This document shows positions 30,386-39,714 of a stretch of 64,000 bases of DNA, in pieces (position 1 is the first letter of the stretch; every line of letters starts with the position of its first letter). A program made the translations under genes and the position numbers. The notes under the pieces were generated by a model, which did no database searches, had not been told where the DNA came from, and worked only from the letters and a program-made list of their open reading frames with translations. Source of the stretch: Anaerotignum faecicola. GTDB taxonomy: Bacteria; Bacillota; Clostridia; Lachnospirales; Anaerotignaceae. The DNA is taken from contig NZ_BHVZ01000014.1 of NCBI RefSeq assembly GCF_003865035.1, forward strand, positions 1 to 64,000, read 5' to 3'.

Positions 30386-31444
30386 ATGAAGACGATTGTG
30401 GCAAAGGTTGACCTGCGCCAAGCGTCATCCGCAGAAGTCATTCAGACGGCTGCAAAAATTTTGCAGGAGGGCGGTCTGGTGGCTTTTCCTACAGAAACCG
30501 TTTACGGTCTGGGCGGAAATGGCTTGGACAGCGCAGCCTGTGAAAAAATATATCTTGCGAAGGGGCGGCCTTCGGACAACCCCTTAATCCTGCATATTTC
30601 CGAAATAGAAGAATTAGACCGCATTGTTGCGGAGGTTTCCCCGCAGGCAAGGGCGTTGATGGATGCCTTCTGGCCCGGTCCGCTGACGATGATTTTCAAG
30701 AAGAAGGATATTGTCCCTGCGAAGGCAACCGGCGGTCTGGATACCGTAGCGGTGCGTTTTCCGAATCACCCCGTTGCAAGGGCGATTATCCGCGCGGCAG
30801 GTCTGCCCATTGCGGCACCGAGCGCCAATTCCTCAGGCAAGCCAAGCCCCACCAGAGCCTCCCATGTGGAGTATGATCTGAATGGGAAGATAGACATGAT
30901 TGTGGACGGCGGAGCGGCAGAATGGGGACTGGAATCCACGATTGTGGATGTTTCGGACGAAATCCCCATGATTCTGCGTCCCGGTGCGGTGACAAAGGAA
31001 ATGATAGAGGCGGTTGTCGGGCAGGTAGAAATTGATCCGGCAATCCTGCACAAGCCCACGGCGGATTTTAAACCAAAAGCACCGGGGATGAAATATACGC
31101 ATTATTCTCCCAAGGCAGAGGTTTTTCTGGTGAAGGGGGAACAGACAGCTGTTGCAGAAAGGATTAACGCGCTTGCGGCGGCGGAGCGTGCGGCAGGCAA
31201 AAAGGTCGGCGTGATGGCAACGGAGGAAACAAAGACGCTGTATCATGCGGATATCATTCTTTCTCTGGGCAGCAGAGCAAAACCCGAAGAAATCGGCGCA
31301 AACCTCTTCAAAACCCTGCGGAAATTTGATTTTCTGGGGGTGGATGTGGTTTATTCCGAGGTCTTTTCCGAAAAAGGCGAGGGGATGGCGATTATGAACC
31401 GTCTGAACAAGGCGGCGGGCTATCGGGTATTAGAAGCGGAATAA
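30386..31444 (+). CDS. ywlC: L-threonylcarbamoyladenylate synthase (Sua5/YwlC)
   Basis: A 352-aa enzyme that makes threonylcarbamoyl-AMP from threonine, bicarbonate and ATP, the first step of t6A37 tRNA modification. The YrdC domain (about 12-200) has GGLVAFPTETVYGLG, KGRPSDNPLILH and SANSSGKPSPTRASHV; a Sua5 C-terminal domain (about 225-350) follows. The longer Sua5 form rather than the single-domain TsaC. Transcribed with the SEC-C, rpiB and upp genes. Confidence 0.93.
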   Translation: MKTIVAKVDLRQASSAEVIQTAAKILQEGGLVAFPTETVYGLGGNGLDSAACEKIYLAKGRPSDNPLILHISEIEELDRIVAEVSPQARALMDAFWPGPLTMIFKKKDIVPAKATGGLDTVAVRFPNHPVARAIIRAAGLPIAAPSANSSGKPSPTRASHVEYDLNGKIDMIVDGGAAEWGLESTIVDVSDEIPMILRPGAVTKEMIEAVVGQVEIDPAILHKPTADFKPKAPGMKYTHYSPKAEVFLVKGEQTAVAERINALAAAERAAGKKVGVMATEETKTLYHADIILSLGSRAKPEEIGANLFKTLRKFDFLGVDVVYSEVFSEKGEGMAIMNRLNKAAGYRVLEAE

Positions 31445-31467
31445 AGAAGAAAAAAGGAGTGTTTGAT

Positions 31468-31896
31468 ATGTTGGCATTGGGCTGTGATCATGGCGGTTAC
31501 CCCCTGATGAAGGAAGTCATCAAATATCTGGAGGATAATAAAATTGCATTTAAGAACTTCGGCACCTACTCCGAAGCTTCTGTAGATTATCCCGAATATG
31601 CAAAAAAGGTTGCACACGCAGTCGCTGACGGCGAATGTGAAAAGGGCATCCTGATTTGCGGCACGGGCATCGGTATTTCCATTGCGGCAAATAAGGTAAA
31701 GGGCATCCGCTGTGCATTGTGCGGCGATGTGTTCTCCGCAAAGGCAACCAGAGAGCATAATGATGCAAATATTCTGGCAATGGGCGCACGAGTAACAGGA
31801 CCGGGTCTGGCACTGGAGATTGTAAAGGCGTTCCTGGAAACACCGTTTTCCAATGACGAGCGTCACATCAGAAGAATTAAACAAATCGAAGATTGA
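31468..31896 (+). CDS. rpiB: Ribose-5-phosphate isomerase B
   Basis: A 142-aa RpiB/LacAB-family isomerase of the pentose phosphate pathway. N-terminal ALGCDHGGYPLM, the catalytic-Cys segment ILICGTGIGISIAANK and EHNDANILAMGARV match RpiB. ATG 31468 is 8 nt behind AAAAGGAG, so it is preferred to the GTG at 31459. Lies 12 nt before upp, a typical Firmicute neighbour. Confidence 0.94.
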   Translation: MLALGCDHGGYPLMKEVIKYLEDNKIAFKNFGTYSEASVDYPEYAKKVAHAVADGECEKGILICGTGIGISIAANKVKGIRCALCGDVFSAKATREHNDANILAMGARVTGPGLALEIVKAFLETPFSNDERHIRRIKQIED

Positions 31897-31908
31897 GAGG
31901 GAAGAAGC

Positions 31909-32538
31909 ATGAGTAAATTATTTGTATCCGAGCATCCTCTGATTCATACCAAAATGGCAATGCTCAGAGATGAACAGACCGGCACAAAGGAATTTCGTGA
32001 GATTATCGGCGAGGTAGCCTCTCTGCTTCTGTATGAAGCAACCAGAGATCTGCCCTTGAAGGAAGTACAGGTAAAAACACCCATCGCGACCGCAACCTGC
32101 AAAACCATTGATACCAAGCTTGCGATGGTTCCTATTCTGCGCGCAGGGCTTGGCATGACAGATGGGCTTTTGAACCTGCTGCCTGCGGCAAAAATCGGGC
32201 ATATCGGTTTGTATCGTGATGAAACCACACTGGAGCCTGTGGAATATTACTGCAAGCTGCCTCTGGATATTGAAGAACGTACCGTATTTCTGACAGACCC
32301 TATGCTGGCAACGGGCGGTTCCGCAGATGCGGCAATCGGCTTTCTGAAGGCAAGAGGGGTAAAAAATATTATTTTCCTGTGTATTCTGGCAGCAACAGAG
32401 GGCGTGGAGCGTTTGCAGAAGAATCATCCCGATGTGGATATTTATGCAGCGGCGTATGATGACGGCAGTCTGAATGAGCATGGATATATCGTACCCGGTC
32501 TGGGGGACGCAGGCGACCGTATCTTCGGTACGAAGTAA
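31909..32538 (+). CDS. upp: Uracil phosphoribosyltransferase
   Basis: A 209-aa type I PRTase that converts uracil and PRPP to UMP in pyrimidine salvage. The PRPP loop [15 protein letters not shown] (about 130-145) and the uracil-binding [18 protein letters not shown] end are classic. In an operon behind rpiB and before the TagO-like gene. Confidence 0.96.
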   Translation: MSKLFVSEHPLIHTKMAMLRDEQTGTKEFREIIGEVASLLLYEATRDLPLKEVQVKTPIATATCKTIDTKLAMVPILRAGLGMTDGLLNLLPAAKIGHIGLYRDETTLEPVEYYCKLPLDIEERTVFLTDPMLATGGSADAAIGFLKARGVKNIIFLCILAATEGVERLQKNHPDVDIYAAAYDDGSLNEHGYIVPGLGDAGDRIFGTK

Positions 32539-32559
32539 AACCACTCCCGGGAGGAGAGA

Positions 32560-33618
32560 TTGATTTTGGTAGAACATAACTGGTTATTATATATTGCTGC
32601 CTTTGCTTGTGCCTTCGCCATCACTCTGGTGACGACACCCTTCGCAAAATGGCTTTCCGTCAAATGCGGCGCAATCGATTATCCGAAGGACAGAGGTGTG
32701 CATAAAAAACCAATGCCCCGTATGGGCGGGGTAGCCATCGTGCTTGGCTTTACAATTACGGTGCTGATGGTGAATTATTTTGATAAAAGCATGGACAGCA
32801 GACAATTTGCAGGCTTTTTGGTTGGCGCACTGCTGATTGCAGGCTTGGGCGTAGTGGATGATATGAAAAATCTGCCGGCAAAGCTGAAATTCTGCGTGCA
32901 GATTCTGGCGGCGCTGATTGTCATTTTTTCCGGCACACGGATTCAGGTGGTGCTTTGGCCCGTAACGGCATATTTGCAGAAATTTAGTATCCCCATCACG
33001 CTTGTCTGGATTGTCGGCGTGACGAACGCGGTAAATCTGATTGACGGTTTGGATGGTCTGGCGGCAGGGGTTACCTCCATTGCGGCAATGAGCCTGATGG
33101 TGCTCTGCATTATGACAGGCAGCACAACGGCGGTTGGCTTAACGGCGGCACTGGCAGGGGCTTGTCTGGGCTTCCTTCCCAGAAACTTCAACCCTGCGGA
33201 AATCTTTATGGGCGATACAGGCTCTACGTTCCTTGGCTTTGTGCTTGCGGTAACGAGTATCCTCGGCGTATTCAAGGGCTATGCCTTGCTTGCGCTGATT
33301 GTGAGCGTGCTTTGTGTTGGACTGCCTGTGTTTGATACGATTTGTGCAATGCTGCGCCGTATGGCGAAAAATCAGCCCATCATGCAGGCGGACAGAGGAC
33401 ATCTGCATCATAAGCTGATTGACCATGGCTTCAGCCAGAGACAGGCGGTATTGATTATGTATACCATCAGCCTGCTGTTGGGGCTTCTGGCAATCTTTAT
33501 CAGCTTTAAAGATTCCGGTACGATTGTGGTTATGGCGCTGACGGTGATTGTGCTGTGCTTCATCATTTATTATTTCAATGCCCATATCAGAAATAAGCAA
33601 GACCATGATGATAAATAA
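32560..33618 (+). CDS. Undecaprenyl-phosphate sugar-1-phosphate transferase (TagO/WecA family)
   Basis: A 352-aa multi-pass enzyme that loads a sugar phosphate (usually GlcNAc-1-P) onto undecaprenyl phosphate, the first step of teichoic acid or other envelope polysaccharide synthesis. Landmarks: VDDMKNLP, NLIDGLDGLAAGVT, GDTGSTFLGF and the RGHLHHKLI motif that marks TagO/WecA rather than MraY. Start TTG 32560 behind GGGAGG; TTG 32566 is also possible. Last gene before a terminator. Confidence 0.9.
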   Translation: MILVEHNWLLYIAAFACAFAITLVTTPFAKWLSVKCGAIDYPKDRGVHKKPMPRMGGVAIVLGFTITVLMVNYFDKSMDSRQFAGFLVGALLIAGLGVVDDMKNLPAKLKFCVQILAALIVIFSGTRIQVVLWPVTAYLQKFSIPITLVWIVGVTNAVNLIDGLDGLAAGVTSIAAMSLMVLCIMTGSTTAVGLTAALAGACLGFLPRNFNPAEIFMGDTGSTFLGFVLAVTSILGVFKGYALLALIVSVLCVGLPVFDTICAMLRRMAKNQPIMQADRGHLHHKLIDHGFSQRQAVLIMYTISLLLGLLAIFISFKDSGTIVVMALTVIVLCFIIYYFNAHIRNKQDHDDK

Positions 33619-33632
33619 TGGCTCAGACGATT

Positions 33633-33665
33633 TTCTCCCTGTTTCCAAAACAGGGAGATTTTTTC
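33633..33665 (+). terminator. Terminator after the TagO-like gene
   Basis: Stem TCTCCCTGTTT / AAACAGGGAGA followed by TTTTTT. Confidence 0.92.
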
Positions 33666-33753
33666 TGCCCGCGTATCTGTTTTTTTAAAAGGAAATATAG
33701 TATAATAAAGGTTCAGAAAATAACAGATTCCGATAGGAAAGGAGGAAAGCCGC

Positions 33754-34692
33754 ATGGCGGAAGAAATTCGTTTAAGTAAAAGCTTCATAGAAACCGAGCT
33801 GCCGCAGGCACCTCCCTTATATGTGTCGGTTTATCTGATGACATTAGCCGTTGGGCAGGATGCGAAGAAGGTGGCTGAACGGCTGAAAGCCACAGAAACA
33901 GATGTCCTCTATGCCTGGGGCTATTGGAAGGGCAAGGGCTATTTGCAGGAGGAGAAAAAGCAGGAAACAGAAAGACCTGCATTGGTTTCCTCTGTACGCC
34001 CCGATTATTCTCCGAGAGAATTGGCACTTTACATAAAAATTGATAAGGTCAGAAAATTATTTGATTCCGCGCAGAAAAAGCTGGGAAAAATGCTTTCGCA
34101 GCAGGATATGAGCCTGCTGTTCAGCTTTTATGATTGGCTTGGTCTGCCGATGGAGGTCATCGAACTGCTGCTCTCCTATTGCACCGCAAGCGGGCATACC
34201 GGTATGCGCTATATCGAAAAGGTCGCTATCGGCTGGGCAGAGGAAGGCGTGAATACTGTGGAAAAGGCAGCGGAATATATTGAGCTGCGGAAAACCGGCT
34301 ACCGCTCTATTTTGCAGGCGTTTGGGCAGAATCGTATGCCTGTGGCGGCAGAGGAAGCCTATATGAAAAAATGGCTGCAGGAATATAAGCTGCCGTTGGA
34401 TGTGGTGAAGCTTGCCTGTGAAAGAACGGTCATGCAGACGGGAAAGGCATCCTTTGCATACGCCGACCGTATTCTGGAAAATTGGAAAAAGGCAGGCGTG
34501 TCCGCTGTCGCGGATGTGCAGGCGCAGGATGCCGCCTTTGCGGCGAAAAAGGCGCAGAATACACCGACCACACAGACCGCAGAAAAGCCGCAGCGCGCAC
34601 AGAAGCAGAATCGTTTCATCAATTATACGCAGAGCGAATGGGATTTTGCGGAGCTGGAGAGACTGGAACGGGAACAGAGAGAAAAATGGTAA
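33754..34692 (+). CDS. DnaD-domain primosome protein
   Basis: A 312-aa protein with an N-terminal winged-helix region (about 20-75) and a C-terminal DnaD/DnaB_2 helical domain (about 120-190 repeated around 200-260), followed by an Ala/Gln-rich linker and a final NRFINYTQSEWDFAELERL tail that DnaD family members use for binding DNA. Works with the helicase loader in the next gene to restart or start replication. A -10-like TATAAT lies at 33701-33706. Strong AAAGGAGG site. Confidence 0.88.
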   Translation: MAEEIRLSKSFIETELPQAPPLYVSVYLMTLAVGQDAKKVAERLKATETDVLYAWGYWKGKGYLQEEKKQETERPALVSSVRPDYSPRELALYIKIDKVRKLFDSAQKKLGKMLSQQDMSLLFSFYDWLGLPMEVIELLLSYCTASGHTGMRYIEKVAIGWAEEGVNTVEKAAEYIELRKTGYRSILQAFGQNRMPVAAEEAYMKKWLQEYKLPLDVVKLACERTVMQTGKASFAYADRILENWKKAGVSAVADVQAQDAAFAAKKAQNTPTTQTAEKPQRAQKQNRFINYTQSEWDFAELERLEREQREKW

Positions 34693-34722
34693 AAACAGAT
34701 AAAATAGATTGGGGGGAGAAAA

Positions 34723-35709
34723 TTGGCAACGAAAACACAGATTTACAAGGAAGTCCTGCGGGAATATGATGCCCTGCGGACGCGTAAGGCGGCGGAGCTG
34801 CGAGAACGGAAGGAAAGCCTGTATGCGCGCTTTCCGCGTCTGGCAGAAATAGAGGAGACGCTTTCCATGGTTGGTGTTTCTACGGCAAAGCTGGTGTTGC
34901 TGCATCCGGAGGAACGGGAAAAAGCAATGACGGAAATGAAACAGAAGCAGCAGGTCTTACAGGACGAGCGGATGGCACTTCTGGCGAAAAACTGCCTTTC
35001 TCCCTCTTTGCTGAAGCTGGAATACGCATGTGAGAAATGCAGGGATACAGGCTATATCGAAGGTACGCCCTGCACCTGCATGCGGCGCAGGCTGATGGAC
35101 AGGCTGTATGACCAGTCCAATGTACGCGATGTGATTAAGCTGGAAAATTTCGATACCTTCGATTTGCGTCTCTTTGATACAGAGGTTGTGCCTGCGGAGG
35201 GCATTTCGCCCAAGGAAAATGCACAGCGCAATCTGAAAAAGGCGATGGAATTTGCGGAGCATCCGGAGGGGGAAAATCTCTTGCTTTACGGCGGCGCAGG
35301 CAGAGGGAAAACCTTCCTGTGCAACTGTATTGCGAAGGAGGTTCTGGAGCATGGGAAAACGGTGCTTTACCTCACGGCAGGGCAGCTTTTCAAGCAGCTG
35401 GAGGATATGCGCTTTCGCAACAAGGAGGAGGAAGAGCCCTTCGATTGGGACAGTGAAATTCTGGATGCGGATCTGCTGATTATCGATGACCTTGGGACGG
35501 AATTTGCAACGATGTTTACCGCCTCGGAGCTGTTCCGCATTGTCAATGACAGAAAGCTGAGAAAACGCCCTGTTGTGATTTCCACCAATCTGGATTATCG
35601 TGCGCTGATGGAGCAGTATTCCGATCGCGTGATGAGCCGTCTGATTGGGGAATATACCACACTGAAATTCTTCGGGGATGATATTCGGATGAAGAAAAAA
35701 TACAGATAA
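34723..35709 (+). CDS. DnaC/DnaI-type helicase loader ATPase
   Basis: A 328-aa AAA+ protein: N-terminal helical part, a Cys cluster CEKCRDTGYIEGTPCTCM (about 103-120) as in DnaI, Walker A GGAGRGKTFL (about 188-197) and Walker B LLIIDDLGTE. It loads the replicative helicase with the DnaD protein encoded 30 nt upstream. TTG start at 34723 behind GGGGGGAG. The stop codon is followed immediately by structured element copy 3. Confidence 0.9.
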   Translation: MATKTQIYKEVLREYDALRTRKAAELRERKESLYARFPRLAEIEETLSMVGVSTAKLVLLHPEEREKAMTEMKQKQQVLQDERMALLAKNCLSPSLLKLEYACEKCRDTGYIEGTPCTCMRRRLMDRLYDQSNVRDVIKLENFDTFDLRLFDTEVVPAEGISPKENAQRNLKKAMEFAEHPEGENLLLYGGAGRGKTFLCNCIAKEVLEHGKTVLYLTAGQLFKQLEDMRFRNKEEEEPFDWDSEILDADLLIIDDLGTEFATMFTASELFRIVNDRKLRKRPVVISTNLDYRALMEQYSDRVMSRLIGEYTTLKFFGDDIRMKKKYR

Positions 35710-35805
35710 GACAAAACAGAGTTTTGCTTTATATTCAGACAGAGGAATAAAAAGAGGAGCTTCGACGATGGCAAGTGCCTTGAAGCCCTCTGTTTTTCTT
35801 TTTCC
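35708..35805 (+). ncRNA. Structured 3'-UTR element, copy 3 (short form)
   Basis: Starts in the dnaI-like stop codon. First hairpin CAAAAC/GTTTTG; conserved GACAGAGGAATAAA; then AGAGG-a-GCTTC (35753-35763) pairs with GAAGCCCTCT (35782-35791), enclosing GGCaagtGCC; then GTTTTTCTTTTT, so this copy ends as a terminator. Same order of parts as copies 1 and 2 but without the two distal hairpins. Confidence 0.55.
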
Positions 35806-35872
35806 CTGTAAATAGTAAGAACTTTTTTGCAAAAAAGACGATTTTTTTCAGCCTGTCCGTTGAAATCCTGCG

Positions 35873-35901
35873 TTGCGTTTCTCCGGAAAGTATGCTAGAA
35901 T
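35873..35901 (+). promoter_or_regulatory. Promoter of ftsH
   Basis: -35 TTGCGT (35873-35878), 17-bp spacer, -10 TAGAAT (35896-35901). Leader of about 70 nt. Confidence 0.72.
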
Positions 35902-35978
35902 TATATCTTGATATGGTCTCTGTATTTGGAACAGAAAAACGGAGATGGAGAAAGAAACGAGAATAAGGAGGAACGCTC

Positions 35979-37892
35979 TTGAACAAATATCTTAAACCAA
36001 TCGGAATTTATGTGCTGATTTTTGTGGTTATTTTAGCGGCACTGGCGTATACAGGCCCACAGATTCTTCCGCAGCGCAATGATGCGGCGCAGGAGGAATA
36101 TGTCTACAGTGACCTGTTGAAGGAACTGGACGAAAATAACGTGGCTTCTGTGGAGGTTTCCAGAAGAACAGAGGTCGGAGACTACGGTACGGCGGAGGCA
36201 ACGCTGAAGGACGGCAGTGTCATTCGTGTGGATGTGCCGAGTATATCCGTATTGCAGCAGGTGCTGGATGAAAAAGCCCTGACAAATGGCGTAAAGATTG
36301 ACGTTGGGGATTTGCAGAGAGAAAGCATGCTTTCTCAGGTGGTACCCTCTCTCATCATGATGATTGTGATGATTATTATCTTTATTCTGCTGTTCAACCG
36401 TATGCAGGGCGGCGGCGGAAAGATGAACAACTTCGGCAAGAGCAAGGCAAAAATGAGCGTTGACGGGGAAAGCAATGTTACCTTTGACAACGTAGCAGGC
36501 TGTGACGAGGAAAAGGGTGAGCTGGAGGAATTGGTAGAATTTCTGAAGGCACCCAAGAAATTTACGGAGTTAGGTGCGCGCATCCCGAAGGGTGTGCTGC
36601 TGGTGGGCCCTCCGGGTACCGGTAAAACATTGCTGGCAAAGGCAGTTGCCGGCGAGGCAGGCGTACCCTTTTTCAGCATTTCCGGTTCCGACTTCGTGGA
36701 AATGTTTGTCGGTGTCGGTGCATCCCGTGTAAGGGATTTGTTTGAACAGGCGAAGAAAAACGCCCCCAGTATTGTATTTATCGACGAAATCGATGCTGTC
36801 GGCAGACGCAGAGGCGCAGGTCTTGGCGGCGGACACGATGAACGCGAGCAGACATTGAACCAGCTGTTGGTTGAGATGGACGGCTTCGGCATCAACGAAA
36901 GCGTTATTATTATTGCGGCAACCAACCGCGCGGATATCCTTGACCCGGCGCTGCTCAGACCCGGTCGTTTTGACAGACAGGTTTATGTCGGCAGACCCGA
37001 TGTAAAGGGCAGAGAGGCCATCCTGCGCGTGCATGCAAAGGGCAAGCCTATGGCATCTGAGGTGGATTTGAAGGTGGTTGCGCAGACAACTGCAGGCTTC
37101 ACCGGTGCGGATCTGGCAAACCTTTTGAATGAAGCGGCGCTGCTGACCGCCAGAGACGGCAAGAAGAAAATTGATATGGAAGAAATCCAGAAGGCACTGA
37201 TTAAAATCGGTGTCGGGACGGAAAAGAAAACAAGAGTCATTTCCGAAAAGGAAAAATACATCACAGCATACCATGAGGGCGGTCATGCCATCCTCTTTGA
37301 GGTGCTGAGCGAGCTTGACCCTGTCCACAGCATTTCCATCATTCCTACGGGGATGGCAGGTGGCTATACCATGCCACTGCCCGGCGAGGACAGAATGTAT
37401 ATGACAAAAATGATGATGGAACAGGAAATCATCAGCCTTCTGGGCGGTCGTGCGGCAGAAGAACTTGTAATCAAGGATATCACCACCGGTGCATCCAATG
37501 ATATTGAACGTGCGACATCCATGGCAAGAGATATGGTAACAAAATACGGCATGAGCGAGCTGCTTGGGCCCATCCAGTTCGGCGGCGATAATGATGAGGT
37601 CTTTATCGGCAGAGACTGGGGACATGCAAGAAATTACGGCGAAGGCGTAGCGGCAACCATCGATCAGGAGGTTAACCGTATTGTGACAGACGCTTATCGG
37701 GAGGCAAAGCGCCTCTTGCAGGAGAATATGGAAATGCTCCATGCAACCGCAAAGCTCTTAGTAGAAAAGGAAAAGGTAACAGGGGACGAATTCCGCTCTT
37801 TGTTTGACCAGAAGGTACGCAACGAGGTTCTGGGCATTGCAAATGAGGCGGAGCAGCCCACAGAAACAGCGGAAAACAGAGAGGAGAACTAA
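35979..37892 (+). CDS. ftsH: ATP-dependent zinc metalloprotease FtsH
   Basis: A 637-aa membrane AAA+ protease for quality control of membrane and short-lived proteins. Two membrane segments (about 5-25 and 118-137) enclose an extracytoplasmic loop; Walker [20 protein letters not shown], Walker [14 protein letters not shown], and the zinc site HEGGH in [14 protein letters not shown] follow. The start is TTG 35979 behind AAGGAGGAA. The thioesterase gene follows after 5 nt. Confidence 0.96.
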   Translation: MNKYLKPIGIYVLIFVVILAALAYTGPQILPQRNDAAQEEYVYSDLLKELDENNVASVEVSRRTEVGDYGTAEATLKDGSVIRVDVPSISVLQQVLDEKALTNGVKIDVGDLQRESMLSQVVPSLIMMIVMIIIFILLFNRMQGGGGKMNNFGKSKAKMSVDGESNVTFDNVAGCDEEKGELEELVEFLKAPKKFTELGARIPKGVLLVGPPGTGKTLLAKAVAGEAGVPFFSISGSDFVEMFVGVGASRVRDLFEQAKKNAPSIVFIDEIDAVGRRRGAGLGGGHDEREQTLNQLLVEMDGFGINESVIIIAATNRADILDPALLRPGRFDRQVYVGRPDVKGREAILRVHAKGKPMASEVDLKVVAQTTAGFTGADLANLLNEAALLTARDGKKKIDMEEIQKALIKIGVGTEKKTRVISEKEKYITAYHEGGHAILFEVLSELDPVHSISIIPTGMAGGYTMPLPGEDRMYMTKMMMEQEIISLLGGRAAEELVIKDITTGASNDIERATSMARDMVTKYGMSELLGPIQFGGDNDEVFIGRDWGHARNYGEGVAATIDQEVNRIVTDAYREAKRLLQENMEMLHATAKLLVEKEKVTGDEFRSLFDQKVRNEVLGIANEAEQPTETAENREEN

Positions 37893-37897
37893 GGATT

Positions 37898-38299
37898 ATG
37901 GAATTCAAAAACATCGTACCCGGTATGACATTTGAAAAGGAATTTATCGTAGAGGAAGGCGATACCGCATCTCATTTCGGCAATGATAAGGTGCCTGTAT
38001 TCGCATCCCCCAGACTGATTTCCTGGATTGAAGGCACAGCAATCGGCACAGTTGCTCCTTTCCTGCCGGAAGGCTGGGAAACCGTAGGCACAACCTTCGA
38101 TCTTGCACACCTTGCCGCAACACCCGTTGGCATGAAGGTGCGCGTGGTAACAGAGGTGACAGAGGTGAAGGGCAAGATGCTGACCTACTCTGTAAAGGCG
38201 TATGACGAAGTGGATAAAATCTGCGAAGGCACACATGGCCGTGCCATCATCGAACTGGGTAAATTCCTGAGCCGTGTAAACAAAAAAGGCACAAAATAA
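37898..38299 (+). CDS. Hotdog-fold thioesterase (FlK-like)
   Basis: A 133-aa single-domain hotdog protein that resembles the fluoroacetyl-CoA thioesterase (FlK) branch: VFASPRLISWIEGTAIGTV and GTTFDLAHLAATPVGMKVRVVTEVTEVKGKML. Members in Clostridia are housekeeping acyl-CoA thioesterases of unknown substrate. It is 5 nt after ftsH, so co-transcribed. Confidence 0.82.
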   Translation: MEFKNIVPGMTFEKEFIVEEGDTASHFGNDKVPVFASPRLISWIEGTAIGTVAPFLPEGWETVGTTFDLAHLAATPVGMKVRVVTEVTEVKGKMLTYSVKAYDEVDKICEGTHGRAIIELGKFLSRVNKKGTK

Positions 38300-38315
38300 G
38301 AAGCAAGGCAAACGA

Positions 38316-38350
38316 AGGTCTGGAGTGCGTCCCGTACTGCAGGCCTTTTT
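38316..38350 (+). terminator. Terminator of the ftsH operon
   Basis: Imperfect stem AGGTCTG-g-AGT / ACT-g-CAGGCCT with TTTTT tail; the next gene starts 26 nt later. Confidence 0.7.
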
Positions 38351-38375
38351 CTTCGAGAGAAAAAGGAGAGGCATT

Positions 38376-38750
38376 ATGGCAAAGAAAATTCTGGCGGCGG
38401 CCAATAATAAAGAGCAGAAATATTTTATGGAGGAGGAATTTAAATTCCTGCCCGATACGATTAAAGAGGATTTGAAGCGCATCTGCGTTTATATGGCAGA
38501 AAAGCTGAACTGCACTTTTCTGGTAGGCTTTGATGACAACGGCGATGTGTATTTTGAGACTATAAAGCATGAGGGTGATTTTGATTTTGACGAAATCGGT
38601 GCAGAACTGGAAATCAAACGCCTGCAAAAGGAAGAGTTGGAGTTGTTCCGTGCGATGGAGCTGTGGTATGTGCTTTTTTGCACAAAAGAGGGCGCACCTG
38701 CGAAGGAGGAATTGATGCGCAGAGCGGCAGCAGAGGGGAAAACCTTATAA
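38376..38750 (+). CDS. DUF6145-like conserved hypothetical protein (124 aa)
   Basis: MAKKILAAANNKEQKYF at the N-terminus, then FKFLPDTIKEDLKRICVYMAEKLNCTFLVGFDDNGDVYFET and a long C-terminal helix. I recognise the pattern as a small protein conserved in Lachnospirales (DUF6145-like, moderate certainty) with no known function. The start at 38376 has AAAGGAGAGG; an upstream in-frame ATG lies inside the terminator hairpin. Confidence 0.7.
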   Translation: MAKKILAAANNKEQKYFMEEEFKFLPDTIKEDLKRICVYMAEKLNCTFLVGFDDNGDVYFETIKHEGDFDFDEIGAELEIKRLQKEELELFRAMELWYVLFCTKEGAPAKEELMRRAAAEGKTL

Positions 38751-38787
38751 GATTGTGTAAAAAATAACAAGAAAATCAAAAAAAATA

Positions 38788-38815
38788 TTGTAAAATCCGC
38801 AGTTGCTGTTATAAT
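38788..38815 (+). promoter_or_regulatory. Promoter of the panT-coaX operon
   Basis: -35 TTGTAA (38788-38793), 16-bp spacer, -10 TATAAT (38810-38815). Transcription would start near 38822. Confidence 0.7.
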
Positions 38816-38821
38816 GGATTT

Positions 38822-38966
38822 GGTTGTGTATCAACGGCGGAGAAAAGGGGAAATAGCATGACCCGTTTCGGGCAGGCATAGAAACACTCCTTGCCGTAAG
38901 GCACAGAAAAATATGATTCCAAATCATCTTGTATCCTGCGAGAATGAGAATGAAAGGAGCTTTTCA
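38822..38966 (+). promoter_or_regulatory. Structured 5' leader of panT (candidate riboswitch)
   Basis: About 145 nt. Visible pairings: GTTG/CAAC at the 5' end, CCCGtttCGGG (38862-38872), TGCCgtaaGGCA (38891-38904), ATGATT/AATCAT, and a long-range GCAGG (38872-38876) with CCTGC (38935-38939), which would close a multi-branched fold and free or mask the AAAGGAGC ribosome site. I could not match it to a riboswitch class that I know. Confidence 0.4.
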
Positions 38967-38967
38967 A

Positions 38968-39621
38968 ATGAGCGAAACAGCAAACACACAGGCAGAAACA
39001 GGCAAAAAGGGAAAAATGTCGGCAAGAGAGCTGACCACATTGGGCCTTCTGACAGGGGTACTGCTTCTGATGAGCGTAACCCCCTTGGGATATTTCCATA
39101 CCTTCGGGTTAGATATTTCTCTGATGATGGTTCCCGTTGCAATCGGCGCGATGCTGATGGGCCCCAAGGCAGGGGCATGGCTGGGGCTGATTTTCGGCGC
39201 AACCAGCTTTTATCAGGCGGTGACAGGCTCCTCTGCGTTCAGCACGATGCTGTTTAACATTAACCCGATCTATGCGTTCCTGCTTTGCATCCCTACCCGC
39301 GTGCTGATGGGCTTTCTGACAGGTGTGATTTTTAAAGCGGCGCAGAAGGTGGATAAAAAGAAAACAGTCTGCTATTTTGTCGGCGGCTTTTTTGCGGCAT
39401 TTCTGAATACATTGTTCTTCATGGGCGTGCTGCTTATTTGCTACTGGAATACAGAATTTATTCAGGGTATCAATGAAACATTGGGCGGTCTGAATCCTCT
39501 GATGTTCGTGGTTGCGTTTGTCGGCGTGAACGGCGCATTGGAAATGCCCTCCAGCTGTATTGTCGGCGGGATTGTTTCCAAGGCAGTCAACAGAGCATTG
39601 TATACGAAAAAGGAAGCATAA
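38968..39621 (+). CDS. panT: ECF transporter S component, PanT-like (pantothenate)
   Basis: A 217-aa membrane protein with about six hydrophobic segments, an ECF-type substrate-binding subunit that would share an energizing module encoded elsewhere. The N-terminal SARELTTLGLLTGVLLLMS and the interior LGLIFGATSFYQAVTGSSAF fit the PF12822-type S components. Two pantothenate kinase genes directly downstream make pantothenate the likely substrate. The start at 38968 is behind AAAGGAGC. Substrate is inferred from context. Confidence 0.8.
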   Translation: MSETANTQAETGKKGKMSARELTTLGLLTGVLLLMSVTPLGYFHTFGLDISLMMVPVAIGAMLMGPKAGAWLGLIFGATSFYQAVTGSSAFSTMLFNINPIYAFLLCIPTRVLMGFLTGVIFKAAQKVDKKKTVCYFVGGFFAAFLNTLFFMGVLLICYWNTEFIQGINETLGGLNPLMFVVAFVGVNGALEMPSSCIVGGIVSKAVNRALYTKKEA

Positions 39622-39655
39622 GTTTTACATAAATAAGAAAATGTAAATGCATACG

Positions 39656-39677
39656 GCGCAGGATGGATTTCCTGCGC
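39656..39677 (+). terminator. Hairpin between panT and the first coaX gene
   Basis: Stem GCGCAGG / CCTGCGC with a TGTTCTT tail; partial terminator or mRNA-stability hairpin. A second hairpin TTTTACAT/ATGTAAAT lies just upstream (39623-39648). Confidence 0.45.
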
Positions 39678-39714
39678 TGTTCTTCATATAAAATTCCGAA
39701 TAGGAGAAGGTTTT

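Noticed and set aside
38822-38966. Known folate (THF), TPP, FMN or preQ1 riboswitch before panT
   Set aside because: None of the consensus cores I know fits the sequence; kept as an unassigned candidate.
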